NCBI GenBank assembly: GCA_041396045.1
Contig: JAWKZI010000010.1
Coordinates: forward strand, 36,416 to 100,415
From: SHZI01 sp041396045
Lineage (GTDB): Bacteria; Pseudomonadota; Gammaproteobacteria; Steroidobacterales; GCA-2729495
Length of the DNA: 64,000 bases
Direction: 5' to 3'
The position numbers were made by a program, and so were the translations under genes. Below, piece by piece: positions 44,870-53,417 of this stretch; position 1 is the first letter of the stretch; every line of letters begins with the position of its first letter. The notes beneath the pieces are model-generated. The model searched no databases and had not been told where the DNA came from. It saw only the letters and a program-made list of their open reading frames with translations.

Positions 44870-45741
44870 ATACATCGACACTGGAGTTTTCAATTCTGGG
44901 CCCCGCCTTCGTGGCAGGCCTGCTGGTGCTGGCGACACATGTGCCACTGGGAATCGAGGTACTTCGCCGCGGCATCATCTTCATCGATCTTGCCATTGCC
45001 CAAATGGCGGGCCTCGGCGCTCTGGCCGGCAGTCTTTATCTGCCGGATGCGATGGACGGCGGCAACGTACTGGCCGTGCAGGTGTGTTCGCTGGCGGCGG
45101 CCCTCGCCGGTGCAGCGCTGCTGACCTGGACAGAGCGTCGCCATCCGGCAATTCAGGAGGCGCTGATTGGCTGCCTGTTCGTACTATCAGCCTCGGTGAG
45201 CCTGTTGCTGGTCGGCCAGAATCCGCATGGCGCCGAGCACATCAAGGATCTGCTCGCCGGGCAGATTTTGTGGGTACTGTGGCCGCAGATAGCAGTTGTT
45301 GCCGGTTTGTATGCCGTGCTGCTGATTGGCTGGTTCACCTTGCGACATCGCATGGGACGTGCCGGCTTTTATGTGATTTTCGCGCTCGCCGTAACGGCAT
45401 CCGTGCAACTGGTCGGCGTCTATCTGGTTTTTGCCAGCCTGATCATGCCGGCACTGGCCCTGCGCCGGGTTGAGGGCGGGTGGCGATTATTCAGTGCCTG
45501 GCTGACCGGTGCTGCGGGGCTCGTTGCAGGCCTGGTGCTGTCTGCGTTATTCGATCTTTCAACGGGACCCACCGTGGTGGCAACGCTCGCCCTGGTTTCG
45601 CTGGCTGCCGGAATACTCAGTTCACGTTGGGTCGGTTCACGGCGTCACAGCACGCACGCAGCGCACACCGAGCAGGTTGCCACGGCCGGATTGCAGCTGA
45701 GCACTGCCACCGCCGCTCGCGAAAAAGCTGTGCCAGGCTAG
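44866..45741 (+). CDS. znuB: metal ABC transporter permease, ZnuB-like
   Basis: The 291-residue protein has seven to nine membrane helices and typical motifs of metal permeases: LRRGIIFIDLAIAQMAGLGA, HIKDLLAGQILWVLWPQIAV, TASVQLVGVYLVFASLIMPA. It should form the membrane channel with ZnuA. No ATPase gene (ZnuC) is in the window. The last 40 residues (from about 45620) are polar and unlike a permease end, and they overlap the antisense DUF1566 gene by 105 bases, so the original stop has probably been lost. Confidence 0.78.
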   Translation: MNTSTLEFSILGPAFVAGLLVLATHVPLGIEVLRRGIIFIDLAIAQMAGLGALAGSLYLPDAMDGGNVLAVQVCSLAAALAGAALLTWTERRHPAIQEALIGCLFVLSASVSLLLVGQNPHGAEHIKDLLAGQILWVLWPQIAVVAGLYAVLLIGWFTLRHRMGRAGFYVIFALAVTASVQLVGVYLVFASLIMPALALRRVEGGWRLFSAWLTGAAGLVAGLVLSALFDLSTGPTVVATLALVSLAAGILSSRWVGSRRHSTHAAHTEQVATAGLQLSTATAAREKAVPG

Positions 45742-47112
45742 CTGCGCCGGGGAAACCGAATCCTGTGTGGAGCTCCAGTAGTTGCCGGCCAGATTGCCGA
45801 TGTTGCCGTTATCGACCAGATTCGCCTGCATGGTCTGGCGCAAGGGGGCGCCCTGCGTGCCGCAGCCGGTTCCGGCGCCGCTGCTGTCGTAGCCCATCTC
45901 GCAGATTGCCGGCAGGTACCAGTCACTGTAACCATCCATGGTCGCTGTGCAGACGCCGGCGGCATACGTCGTCGGGTCCACACCCGGCACTCGTCGGGGT
46001 GGCGAATTGGCGGCAACAATTTCTGTGGTGTTGCACTGCCCGTCGCGATTGCCGTTGCAGGTATCCGGCGGACTGGTTGACGCTTCCGACACACCTTGAA
46101 TAACGATCGTGCTGTCAGCCCATGACACGGCGTCTGGCCCCGAAGCCGGACTGGCCTGGTCGGTGATTGCCGCCACTGTCCCGGCGATGCTTTCATTGCC
46201 GGGTGTCGTATCGTCAATGGCAAACAGATAGCCGGACTGATAAACGCTGCCAAAGCCCACAACGCTGATCTGCGCAGTGACGGTGTTGGTATTGCTGCCG
46301 CTGGCCGACAGGGTGACTGGCACCGGGCTGACATCACCAGGCGCGGCACTCGGCGTTGCTCCCGGCGTGATGGTCAGCACACATTGGTTACCGGCGGCAA
46401 TAGTGCCGCAAGCAGCCGGTGCGATCGTACTCCCAGCAGGCAGGTTTGCCGTGTAGCCCACTGCCAGGGCATCACTGCCACCGCTATTCGAGATGGTGAG
46501 CGTTCGTGATGCGCCACTGGTACTGAGCGCCAGAGCCGGGGCACTGACAGTCAACACAGGGTTACTGCCGGCAGAAAAACTGACGGTACAGTCCTGTGTG
46601 ACAGCACCGGTGGTATAGACCGCACCAGCCCATGTACCTGCAGTACAACTGCCACCAACCGCATTGGTGCGCGTATAACCACTGTCGGCCGTCACGGTGA
46701 ACATGGTCGTGCCACCGAAATCGACAGCCTGCGGCGTGCCGGGCGAAACACTGACATTCGTGCCGGACGGTGTCACTGTCAGGCTGTTGATCGTTGCCGA
46801 AAAAGTGACCGTGCAGTTCGCCGTCACCGGGCCCGTTGTATAAACGGCAGCCGCCCAGCTACCCGCGGCACAGGTTCCAGCCACCGTATTGTCGCGTGTG
46901 TAGCCCGGGACCGCGACTACCGAGAACGATGATTGCCCACCGCTGGCAACAGACTGGGCACTGACCAGCGTGATGCCCACATTGCTGCCGGACGCCGTGA
47001 CGGTGTAGCTGATTGTTTCACCACTGTCATCAGATCCGCCGCCACCGCCACCACAGGCGGCCAGGGCCAGACTGAATGCCAGAACCATGGCAGATTTTAA
47101 CGGTTGCCCCAC
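45637..47112 (-). CDS. DUF1566 lipoprotein with repeated Cys-containing beta domains
   Basis: The 491-residue protein has a lipobox (SLALAACGGGG) and two related blocks, VPGYTRDNTVAGTCAAGSWA / TADSGYTRTNAVGGSCTAGT, each with conserved Cys, like INLB/B-repeat-type surface domains, then an immunoglobulin-like part and a DUF1566 domain (DGYSDWYLPAICEMGYDSS, NYWSSTQDSVSPAQLAWHSF, LLGVRCVRAV). DUF1566 domains occur in secreted lipoproteins of unknown role. The Gly-rich tether after the lipobox is typical. Its 3' end overlaps the znuB tail. Confidence 0.72.
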   Translation of the reverse strand: MGQPLKSAMVLAFSLALAACGGGGGGSDDSGETISYTVTASGSNVGITLVSAQSVASGGQSSFSVVAVPGYTRDNTVAGTCAAGSWAAAVYTTGPVTANCTVTFSATINSLTVTPSGTNVSVSPGTPQAVDFGGTTMFTVTADSGYTRTNAVGGSCTAGTWAGAVYTTGAVTQDCTVSFSAGSNPVLTVSAPALALSTSGASRTLTISNSGGSDALAVGYTANLPAGSTIAPAACGTIAAGNQCVLTITPGATPSAAPGDVSPVPVTLSASGSNTNTVTAQISVVGFGSVYQSGYLFAIDDTTPGNESIAGTVAAITDQASPASGPDAVSWADSTIVIQGVSEASTSPPDTCNGNRDGQCNTTEIVAANSPPRRVPGVDPTTYAAGVCTATMDGYSDWYLPAICEMGYDSSGAGTGCGTQGAPLRQTMQANLVDNGNIGNLAGNYWSSTQDSVSPAQLAWHSFFASGGGSAQLQSGRGNLLGVRCVRAVTP

Positions 47113-47217
47113 GTCGCAGTCCTCCAGCAGAGTAACCGCGACGATATGACTTAAGGTGGGATGCTGATAGCGGCATCCCCCGAATCTGTGACGTAGTGCT
47201 CGGGAACAAACTCTGCA

Positions 47218-47916
47218 TCAATGCACTGGCGCATCGTCTGCCGTAGTGATGACGGTACCCGGCTGCATCTCGCCGGTCGCGAGAGCCTTCACATACTCGA
47301 CCGTCGGCAGATGACAGTAAATCTGGCCCTGAAAAATCTTCGGGAGCAATGGCGTAATCCAGCTGTCGTAGTCCTGGAACAGCCCCGGCGAATTCAGGTG
47401 AACAAGCCCGTCCGGTGCCTGATAGCTGAGTGGAAAATCTGCCAGAAAGGAACGGCCCGTAATGTAGGGTTCGTTGTCATCAATCACGAATCTGGCCGCC
47501 CGATCGGCAGCTTTTGGCAATCCGTCTCTCCCCAGTTCATCGATAGCCAGCGCCCGGATCTGCTGCGTGATGTCAGGACAGCCGAGTTGCTCGCCAGCAG
47601 CGCTCGGACCAAATACCGCCCTCAGGATTGCCGCAGTTTTCATCTTGCACGACACCACGATCGGCCTTTGGCCGGCATAGGTCACCACCTGATAAATCTC
47701 GAAAGGCTCAGCCGACGACTTCGAATGCCTGAACGAAGGCATGTCCTTGAACACCGTGTTGCCAGGCTTGAGTGCTGTACTCGCTATCCGCTGCTGAACG
47801 GCGATACAGAACTCGTCCGACGCCGGGGCTGGCAGGGGATCGGTCAGGGCACGAACCGGCGACGGAAACGATGATGTGGCCACCGTCGCTATAACAATCA
47901 GAGCGCATAGTTTCAT
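47218..47916 (-). CDS. secreted protein of unknown function
   Basis: The roughly 232-residue protein has a signal peptide (LIVIATVATSSFPSPVRA) and a mature part with four Cys residues (FCIAVQ, VVSCKMKTA, LGCPDI, YCHLPT) that could form two disulfides. IYQVVTYAGQRPIVVSCKMK and FVIDDNEPYITGRSF are the most conserved-looking segments. I do not recognise a family. It is on the same strand and 20 bases downstream of the alpha/beta-hydrolase gene, so the two probably act together. ATGs at 47916 and 47925 are both possible starts. Confidence 0.6.
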   Translation of the reverse strand: MKLCALIVIATVATSSFPSPVRALTDPLPAPASDEFCIAVQQRIASTALKPGNTVFKDMPSFRHSKSSAEPFEIYQVVTYAGQRPIVVSCKMKTAAILRAVFGPSAAGEQLGCPDITQQIRALAIDELGRDGLPKAADRAARFVIDDNEPYITGRSFLADFPLSYQAPDGLVHLNSPGLFQDYDSWITPLLPKIFQGQIYCHLPTVEYVKALATGEMQPGTVITTADDAPVH

Positions 47917-47936
47917 GTCAGCCATCCTGATTCGCG

Positions 47937-48914
47937 TTAAAGAACATTGTCTCCGGCGGGAGTGGCTTCAGCCGGGATCACTGGCGTATTGTCCAGCCAC
48001 TTGCGTACATCGTGACCGATCCTGGCACCGGCCTCCTCTACCGCCATGTGGCCCACACCCGGATAGCTGATGAACGTCAGCGATGGTGCTGCCGCCAGCA
48101 ACTTCCGGAACTCGGTGGCCTGGGAAAATACAGCGGTACGGTTTGCCTCGCCCCAAAGCAACAGCACGGGCACACGGATCGAACGAACCAGGCCCTCGAT
48201 GTCGCCCGCCTTGTACTGTGAGAGCCTGTCGAGTTGGGCTTCGCGCTGGCCTTCCCGCATCCACAAGTCATACCAGCGGTCGACCAGGCTGTCGGGGAGT
48301 TTTGATGGATCGCCAAAACCGCTGCGAAGCATGAATTCCGGTAGCGCCCGCGGCAGAATGTACTTGAGCACATACCCGACCCTGGGCACGCCGCCACTGC
48401 GCATCTTCTCGCGGCCCTCCAGAGAACCCGGACTCAACAGAATCAATCGCTCGACGCGATCCGGATGAGCGGCTGTGTAGTGAATCGCAACCGTACCCCC
48501 CAATGAGGTACCGGCCAGCGTGGCCCTGTCGATCCCCAGGGCATCGATAAAGCCTTCGGTCAGCAAAAGCGTGCGCGGCAGGGTGTAGTCACCCGTCGGG
48601 TCGGGACCGGTGAGTCCGTGACTGCTCATGTCAAGCCGGACCACACGGTAACTGTCCTTGAGCACATCCACCCAGGGATCCCAGTCGATCAGGTTGGAGA
48701 AGTTCGCATGGAACAGAATGACGACCGGGCCTGTGCCGTCGTCGCGGTAATGCATGCGCACACCATCGATGGTCACGAATCGGGAGGCAGGGCCTGCGTA
48801 TCGGGCTTCCAGCTCGGCAGCAGGTATGTCCCGGTACATCCACAGGGCGACTCCGATACCGACAACAGCGAGGACGGCGATGACGAGCAATGTCCGGCCG
48901 ATGAAGATCCACAT
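47937..48914 (-). CDS. membrane-anchored alpha/beta-hydrolase
   Basis: The 325-residue protein has one N-terminal helix (LLVIAVLAVVGIGVALWMY) and a hydrolase domain: VVILFHANFSNLIDWDPWVD, LDMSSHGLTGPDPTGDYT, the nucleophile elbow LAGTSLGGTVAIHYTAAHP with Ser, VLLLWGEANRTAVFSQATEF with the acidic residue region, and YPGVGHMAVEE with the catalytic His. HAN in place of the common HGF at the oxyanion hole is unusual. An esterase, lipase or related activity is likely; the active site would face the periplasm. It is divergent from sdaA. Confidence 0.75.
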   Translation of the reverse strand: MWIFIGRTLLVIAVLAVVGIGVALWMYRDIPAAELEARYAGPASRFVTIDGVRMHYRDDGTGPVVILFHANFSNLIDWDPWVDVLKDSYRVVRLDMSSHGLTGPDPTGDYTLPRTLLLTEGFIDALGIDRATLAGTSLGGTVAIHYTAAHPDRVERLILLSPGSLEGREKMRSGGVPRVGYVLKYILPRALPEFMLRSGFGDPSKLPDSLVDRWYDLWMREGQREAQLDRLSQYKAGDIEGLVRSIRVPVLLLWGEANRTAVFSQATEFRKLLAAAPSLTFISYPGVGHMAVEEAGARIGHDVRKWLDNTPVIPAEATPAGDNVL

Positions 48915-49053
48915 GCAGGTATTACTCCCGATCAGCCTGGTACTTTAATTGATGTCGGACAGCATGAAGCACTGCGTGTTGCCCTTGCACCCGACATTTC
49001 ATGGACAATGAAACCCTGGCACAGCTTCCGGAGTACATCTCTACGGTCACCTT

Positions 49054-50436
49054 ATGGCTATCAGTGTATTTGACCTGTTCAAGATCGGCATCGGGCCTTC
49101 GTCGTCACACACGGTAGGACCGATGCGTGCTGCTGCCCGTTTTGCAACACGCTGGCTGGAGGCACCAGAACATCTGGCCACAACCGCCAGAATACGCGTA
49201 GAGCTGTACGGATCGCTGGCTTTGACCGGGCGTGGTCATGGCACGGACAAAGCGGTGCTTTGCGGTCTTGAGGGTGAATTGCCTGACAGCATTGATCCGG
49301 ACATTATCAACAACAAGGTAGAACGAATCCGCAGCCACAAACGTATTCGCCTGCTCGGCAGGCACGAGATTGCATTCAACGAAAAGTCTGACCTTGTCTT
49401 CAACAAGCGGCAGAAACTTCCACACCACCCCAACGGCATGCGTTTTATCGCCTTCGACGCCGAAGGCCTGGAACTGGCCTCGCGTGACTACTACTCGGTT
49501 GGCGGTGGCTTCGTTGTCAATCACGATGAAGCCGCCGACGATCGTATCGTGCCCGACACCAGCCGGCTGCCCTATCCGTTCCACAGTGGCGATGAACTGC
49601 TACGCCGTTGCGAGGAGTCGGAGATCGACATTGCCAGTCTCATGCTGGCCAATGAAATGCACTGGCGACCCGAAGAGGAGATCCGCTCCGGTCTGCTGAA
49701 GATCTGGGCGACGATGCAGGAGTGTGCGGCCCGCGGCATGCAAAGCACGGGCGTGTTGCCGGGTGGGCTCAAGGTTCCACGCCGTGCTCCGGCCATGTGT
49801 ACTGAACTCCGCGCCCGCCAGCCAGAAGATTTACAGGATCCGCTGATGATCCTCGACTGGGTCAACCTGTACGCCCTTGCCGTCAATGAAGAAAATGCGG
49901 CAGGCGGTCGTGTGGTTACCGCACCGACCAATGGCGCGGCCGGGATCATTCCTGCAGTACTGCACTACTACCAGCGTTTCTGTTCAGGGGCCAATGAAGC
50001 CGGCGTCGTGAACTTCCTGCTCACGGCCGGCGCCATCGGCATCCTGTTCAAGGAGAATGCCTCGATCTCGGGCGCCGAAGTCGGCTGTCAGGGCGAAGTC
50101 GGCGTGGCCTGCTCAATGGCTGCAGCCGGGCTCACGGCAGCTCTCGGTGGCAGCATCTATCAGGTCGAGAATGCTGCTGAAATCGGCATGGAGCACAATC
50201 TGGGCCTCACCTGCGATCCCATCGGTGGCCTGGTACAAATTCCGTGTATCGAGCGTAATGCCATGGGATCAGTCAAGGCCATCAATGCCCAACGCATCGC
50301 CATGCGCGGCGATGGCGAGCATCACGTCTCTCTCGACAAGGTCATCAAAACCATGCGCGACACCGGACGCGACATGATGGACAAGTACAAGGAGACCTCG
50401 CGTGGCGGACTTGCCGTCAACGTGATCGAGTGTTGA
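49054..50436 (+). CDS. sdaA: L-serine ammonia-lyase (iron-sulfur type)
   Basis: The 460-residue single-chain protein matches SdaA: FDLFKIGIGPSSSHTVGPMR at the N-terminus (beta domain), DYYSVGGGFVVNHD, and the alpha domain with VNLYALAVNEENAAGGRVVT, APTNGAAGIIPAVLHYYQRF, ISGAEVGCQGEVGVACSMAA, EHNLGLTCDPIGGLVQIPCI. The Cys residues of the last two segments are the usual 4Fe-4S ligands. It deaminates serine to pyruvate and ammonia. It is a single gene with about 139 bases to the divergent hydrolase. Confidence 0.93.
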   Translation: MAISVFDLFKIGIGPSSSHTVGPMRAAARFATRWLEAPEHLATTARIRVELYGSLALTGRGHGTDKAVLCGLEGELPDSIDPDIINNKVERIRSHKRIRLLGRHEIAFNEKSDLVFNKRQKLPHHPNGMRFIAFDAEGLELASRDYYSVGGGFVVNHDEAADDRIVPDTSRLPYPFHSGDELLRRCEESEIDIASLMLANEMHWRPEEEIRSGLLKIWATMQECAARGMQSTGVLPGGLKVPRRAPAMCTELRARQPEDLQDPLMILDWVNLYALAVNEENAAGGRVVTAPTNGAAGIIPAVLHYYQRFCSGANEAGVVNFLLTAGAIGILFKENASISGAEVGCQGEVGVACSMAAAGLTAALGGSIYQVENAAEIGMEHNLGLTCDPIGGLVQIPCIERNAMGSVKAINAQRIAMRGDGEHHVSLDKVIKTMRDTGRDMMDKYKETSRGGLAVNVIEC

Positions 50437-50567
50437 GTGAGCGCCGACTTGCAATATTTTGTTAAATGACTTTTTGCCGGATCATCTGTCGATCTTCTTT
50501 ACGAAGCGCTGCGACAAGCAATCCGCCGGACATGCCATTGTGTTGAAAACCAACCCGATACGATTGG

Positions 50568-50583
50568 TGGCACAAGAATTGCT
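50568..50583 (+). promoter_or_regulatory. sigma-54 (-24/-12) promoter of the VPLPA-CTERM gene
   Basis: TGGCACAAGAATTGCT matches the RpoN consensus TGGCAC-N5-TTGCW in every fixed position, preceded by GG as expected. It lies 62 bases upstream of the ATG at 50645, giving a 5' leader of about 50 bases. A spaced inverted repeat TGTCG (50487) / CGACA (50512) about 55-80 bases further upstream could be an activator site. Sigma-54 control through PrsK/PrsR is known for PEP-CTERM genes in other bacteria. Confidence 0.75.
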
Positions 50584-50644
50584 ATGCTGTATGCAGTATC
50601 CACATAATCAAAACGAATCTGATTGCACTCGGAGCCTAAATCGC

Positions 50645-51367
50645 ATGAACCCAGCTATTCGCCGTGCCGCACTTCCGTCTCTTGTCGCCTCAATGGCCAT
50701 TGCATTGTTGTCCCAGCAGGCGACCGCGGCCACGATTTCCACCAGCGCCATCATTCCCGTGACCTCGGGCAGCGGATTTACGTTGCTGCCGATCTCAGGC
50801 CTGGCCCAGTTCGACCCGTCCCAGGGAACACTTACCGGCATCACGTTCAGCCTTGATATCAGCAACTACGATGTGACGCTTAGCCTCAGCTCCTGGGATG
50901 ACCCGGGTACTGGCGCCCAGTTTCAGTCGGCCAACCTGTCAGGCCAGTTTTCCATTGATGCAGCACTTCCAGGTGGGGGTGGCCTGCTCTTTTCTTCAAC
51001 CGCATTCGGTAACGACCTCTACGACGAATTCGGTACCGTGGATGTTTTCGGGTTTTCAGGTGGACCTGTACTCGAAGATGCGATGGCGCGCCTGACAACA
51101 GAAGGCCTGCTCACCAGCTTTATTGGCACCGGCAATGTTTCCCTGCTGAGCTTCGGTGTCTACAGCTTTGGCTATCCCGACATGGTCGAGCTGGATGACG
51201 GCTCATTCGCCGATGGCAACCCGTACATCGATGCGTTCAACGTTGGCCCGTCTACCGTCACGATCGATTACGCCTATACGCCGGCTGTAGTACCTCTCCC
51301 CGCCGGCATCTGGCTGCTCGGGTCTGCACTGCTTGGATTGGCCGGAATCAAACGCAGAGTCGCCTGA
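50645..51367 (+). CDS. VPLPA-CTERM sorted surface protein
   Basis: The 240-residue protein has a signal peptide (LVASMAIALLSQQATAA), a beta-rich mature region rich in Gly, Ser and Asp, and the C-terminal sorting signal AVVPLPAGIWLLGSALLGLA with a GIKRR basic end. This is the VPLPA-CTERM form of PEP-CTERM; such proteins are processed by an exosortase (EpsH/XrtA type) and are often tied to exopolysaccharide. No exosortase is in this window. A sigma-54 promoter precedes it. The mature domain is not recognised. Confidence 0.85.
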   Translation: MNPAIRRAALPSLVASMAIALLSQQATAATISTSAIIPVTSGSGFTLLPISGLAQFDPSQGTLTGITFSLDISNYDVTLSLSSWDDPGTGAQFQSANLSGQFSIDAALPGGGGLLFSSTAFGNDLYDEFGTVDVFGFSGGPVLEDAMARLTTEGLLTSFIGTGNVSLLSFGVYSFGYPDMVELDDGSFADGNPYIDAFNVGPSTVTIDYAYTPAVVPLPAGIWLLGSALLGLAGIKRRVA

Positions 51368-51405
51368 CACAACGTCGCCTGGCACAATCGCCGCCGTATC
51401 ACCGG

Positions 51406-51427
51406 GGGGCGCCGCTATCGGCGCCCC
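51406..51427. terminator. strong GC-rich terminator hairpin between convergent genes
   Basis: GGGGCGCCG (51406-51414) pairs with CGGCGCCCC (51419-51427) around a CTAT loop, and the sequence TCTTTCGTTTC follows on the plus strand. It fits a rho-independent terminator for the VPLPA gene and overlaps the PilZ stop codon, so it may serve both directions. Confidence 0.75.
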
Positions 51428-51741
51428 TCTTTCGTTTCTGCGTTCGTTGCTGCCAGTACGAGTTCCAGCTCGCGGTACTTCGATTCATCAAAAATGACAC
51501 CGATCCCGTCAGCCTGACCGTGAATTACAAAAGCCGGCCACCGACAAAGACGATTGTCGGGGCCGGCCAGGGTAAATTCGACGTTAATCAGACCCCGAAC
51601 CGCCGTATGCGGATCCGGAACCGCCAGAAATGCACCGCCCAGACTGACGTTGACAATAGTCACGGCGATTTCCTGACCTTTGGCGGTGCGCATCGTGGCC
51701 GGCAGGTGGACTGGCTGTCGCCTGGCGAGTCGGTGCTCCAT
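51415..51741 (-). CDS. PilZ-domain protein
   Basis: The roughly 108-residue protein has the PilZ layout: an N-terminal RLARRQPVHLPATMR with basic residues at the c-di-GMP binding arm, and IVNVSLGGAFLAVPD, equivalent to the (D/N)xSxxG motif. FTLAGPDNRLCRWPAFVIHG and GIGVIFDES are the barrel strands. The RxxxR spacing appears as RLARR, so binding of c-di-GMP is likely but not certain. It is downstream of a DUF1328 gene on the same strand by 33 bases. The start could be 10 codons upstream. Confidence 0.72.
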   Translation of the reverse strand: MEHRLARRQPVHLPATMRTAKGQEIAVTIVNVSLGGAFLAVPDPHTAVRGLINVEFTLAGPDNRLCRWPAFVIHGQADGIGVIFDESKYRELELVLAATNAETKEGRR

Positions 51742-51774
51742 TTTTGCTACCAGTGCCACTATCGCCACCAAGGG

Positions 51775-51936
51775 CTATAACCGTCGTCGCCCCGTCAGGA
51801 AGAAGAAGGCTGCCAGGACCAGGCCAACAATGAAGAGGATCCAGGCAATATTTGCCGAAATTCCAGCGACACCACCGATGCCCAAGGCGCCGGCGACCAC
51901 GGCGATAATGAGAAAAACCGCTGCCCAGTAGAACAT
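51775..51936 (-). CDS. DUF1328 small membrane protein (YtjA-like)
   Basis: The 53-residue protein MFYWAAVFLIIAVVAGALGI followed by GGVAGISANIAWILFIVGLV is the standard DUF1328 two-helix pattern, ending in a basic GRRRL. These small proteins are common next to stress-related genes; the biochemical role is unknown. An AGAGGTGAGAG ribosome site precedes the ATG. It is probably co-transcribed with the PilZ gene. Confidence 0.78.
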   Translation of the reverse strand: MFYWAAVFLIIAVVAGALGIGGVAGISANIAWILFIVGLVLAAFFFLTGRRRL

Positions 51937-52109
51937 TGCTCTCACCTCTTTAAGCTGATGTGGCAATCATTCTCTCTGCTGGAAGTCCTGCCAGAAGTCG
52001 GCCCGAGGCGGGTTCCGCGCGCATCAACAGACTACAGTCGAGTAGGATGAGTCTGACATACACCTCCAGTACTGGATGGGCATCCGATGACTGAAGCACA
52101 GGTAGCGTC

Positions 52110-53399
52110 ATGAGCACCACGGGAATTGGCGGGTCTGCGGCGCCACCCGCAGCGCCCGTATCGGAATTCAGAAACGGCTGGCGAATGCTGGTTGCGGCTT
52201 CGATTGGCATCGCCTTCGGCGCGTCGCCGATACCGTACAACTCGATCGGTGCATTCACCGTCCCGCTCACCGAAGAGTTTGGCTGGGGCCGTGGCGACGT
52301 ACAGTTTGCCATTCTGGGTTTCACCATCGCGGTCGTGATTGCCGTGCCCATCATCGGGGCACTGGCCGACAGGTTTGGCGTCCGCCGGGTAGCCCTGGCG
52401 ACGCTGATTGCTTTCGGCCTCGGCTTCGCGGCCCTGTCGCTGACGCCCGCCTCACTGTTCGGCTTTTATGCGATCTGGATTGTCACCGGCCTGCTGGGTG
52501 GCGGTTCAACCCCGGTTACCTGGACACGCGGCGTCAACGCCTGGTTTGAGAAGCGACGCGGGATGGCGCTGGCCATCGCCCTGATGGGCACCGGTATCAC
52601 GGCGGCCATTCTGCCCAGACTGACCACCTGGCTGATTGCGGGATTCGGCTGGCGAACAGCCTTCGCTGCCATATCGCTATTGCCGCTGGCCGTGGCCCTG
52701 CCCATTGCGATCGCCTGGTTTCGTGAGCCTACATTTCACCCGTCGGAGAAGATGCTTGCCCCGCCCGAGCAAACCGGCGTAACGGTCCGGCAGGCCCTGG
52801 CCAACTATCGGTTCTGGGTAATCGCTGTTGCCTTGTTCGTCATTGCGACAGGCGTCGGTGGACTGATCACAAATTTTCTGCCACTGCTGACCGACCGTGG
52901 ATTTACCGTGGCCGATGCTGCATGGACCAGCGGTGCTATCGGCGTCAGCCTTATCATCGGCCGCCTGGGTGTCGGCTATCTGCTGGATCGGGTGTGGGCG
53001 CCTCTGGTGACTTTTCCGCTGCTGGTGATGCCGGCGATTGCCTGCGTCATTCTCATGCAGGATCAGGTGGGCCAGCTATCGGCTATCGCAGCCGCCTGCA
53101 TGATCGGAGTGGCGGCTGGCGCCGAAACCGATCTCGTCGCCTATCTGGCAGCCCGTTATTTCGGACTGCGCAATTACGGCACAATCTATGGCCTGCAATA
53201 TGCGGTATTCGCCATGGCCTCGGGACTTGCACCATGGGCATTCGGCCGGGTCTACGATCAGTTCGGCACCTACGATCCGATTCTGATCGTTTCCAGCATC
53301 GGTTTCGTGGTTGGTGCCGCCGCGCTACTCACGCTTGGTCGCTATCCGGATTTCTCCGCAAAGCGGAACCAGGCTACAGACTCACCACTCGGGAAGTAG
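52110..53399 (+). CDS. MFS transporter (monocarboxylate/oxalate-formate antiporter-like)
   Basis: The 429-residue protein has twelve membrane helices with typical MFS features: PLTEEFGWGRGDVQFAILGF, GALADRFGVRRVALATLIAF (motif A), WIVTGLLGGGSTPVTWTRGV, NAWFEKRRGMALAIALMGTG (the signature of this branch) and GVGYLLDRVWAPLVTFPLLV in the second half. The shape is like the OxlT/MCT-type family. The substrate is not predictable. It precedes a methyltransferase gene by 18 bases, perhaps in one operon. Confidence 0.8.
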   Translation: MSTTGIGGSAAPPAAPVSEFRNGWRMLVAASIGIAFGASPIPYNSIGAFTVPLTEEFGWGRGDVQFAILGFTIAVVIAVPIIGALADRFGVRRVALATLIAFGLGFAALSLTPASLFGFYAIWIVTGLLGGGSTPVTWTRGVNAWFEKRRGMALAIALMGTGITAAILPRLTTWLIAGFGWRTAFAAISLLPLAVALPIAIAWFREPTFHPSEKMLAPPEQTGVTVRQALANYRFWVIAVALFVIATGVGGLITNFLPLLTDRGFTVADAAWTSGAIGVSLIIGRLGVGYLLDRVWAPLVTFPLLVMPAIACVILMQDQVGQLSAIAAACMIGVAAGAETDLVAYLAARYFGLRNYGTIYGLQYAVFAMASGLAPWAFGRVYDQFGTYDPILIVSSIGFVVGAAALLTLGRYPDFSAKRNQATDSPLGK

Positions 53400-53417
53400 C
53401 GAGGCCGTCGACCGATC

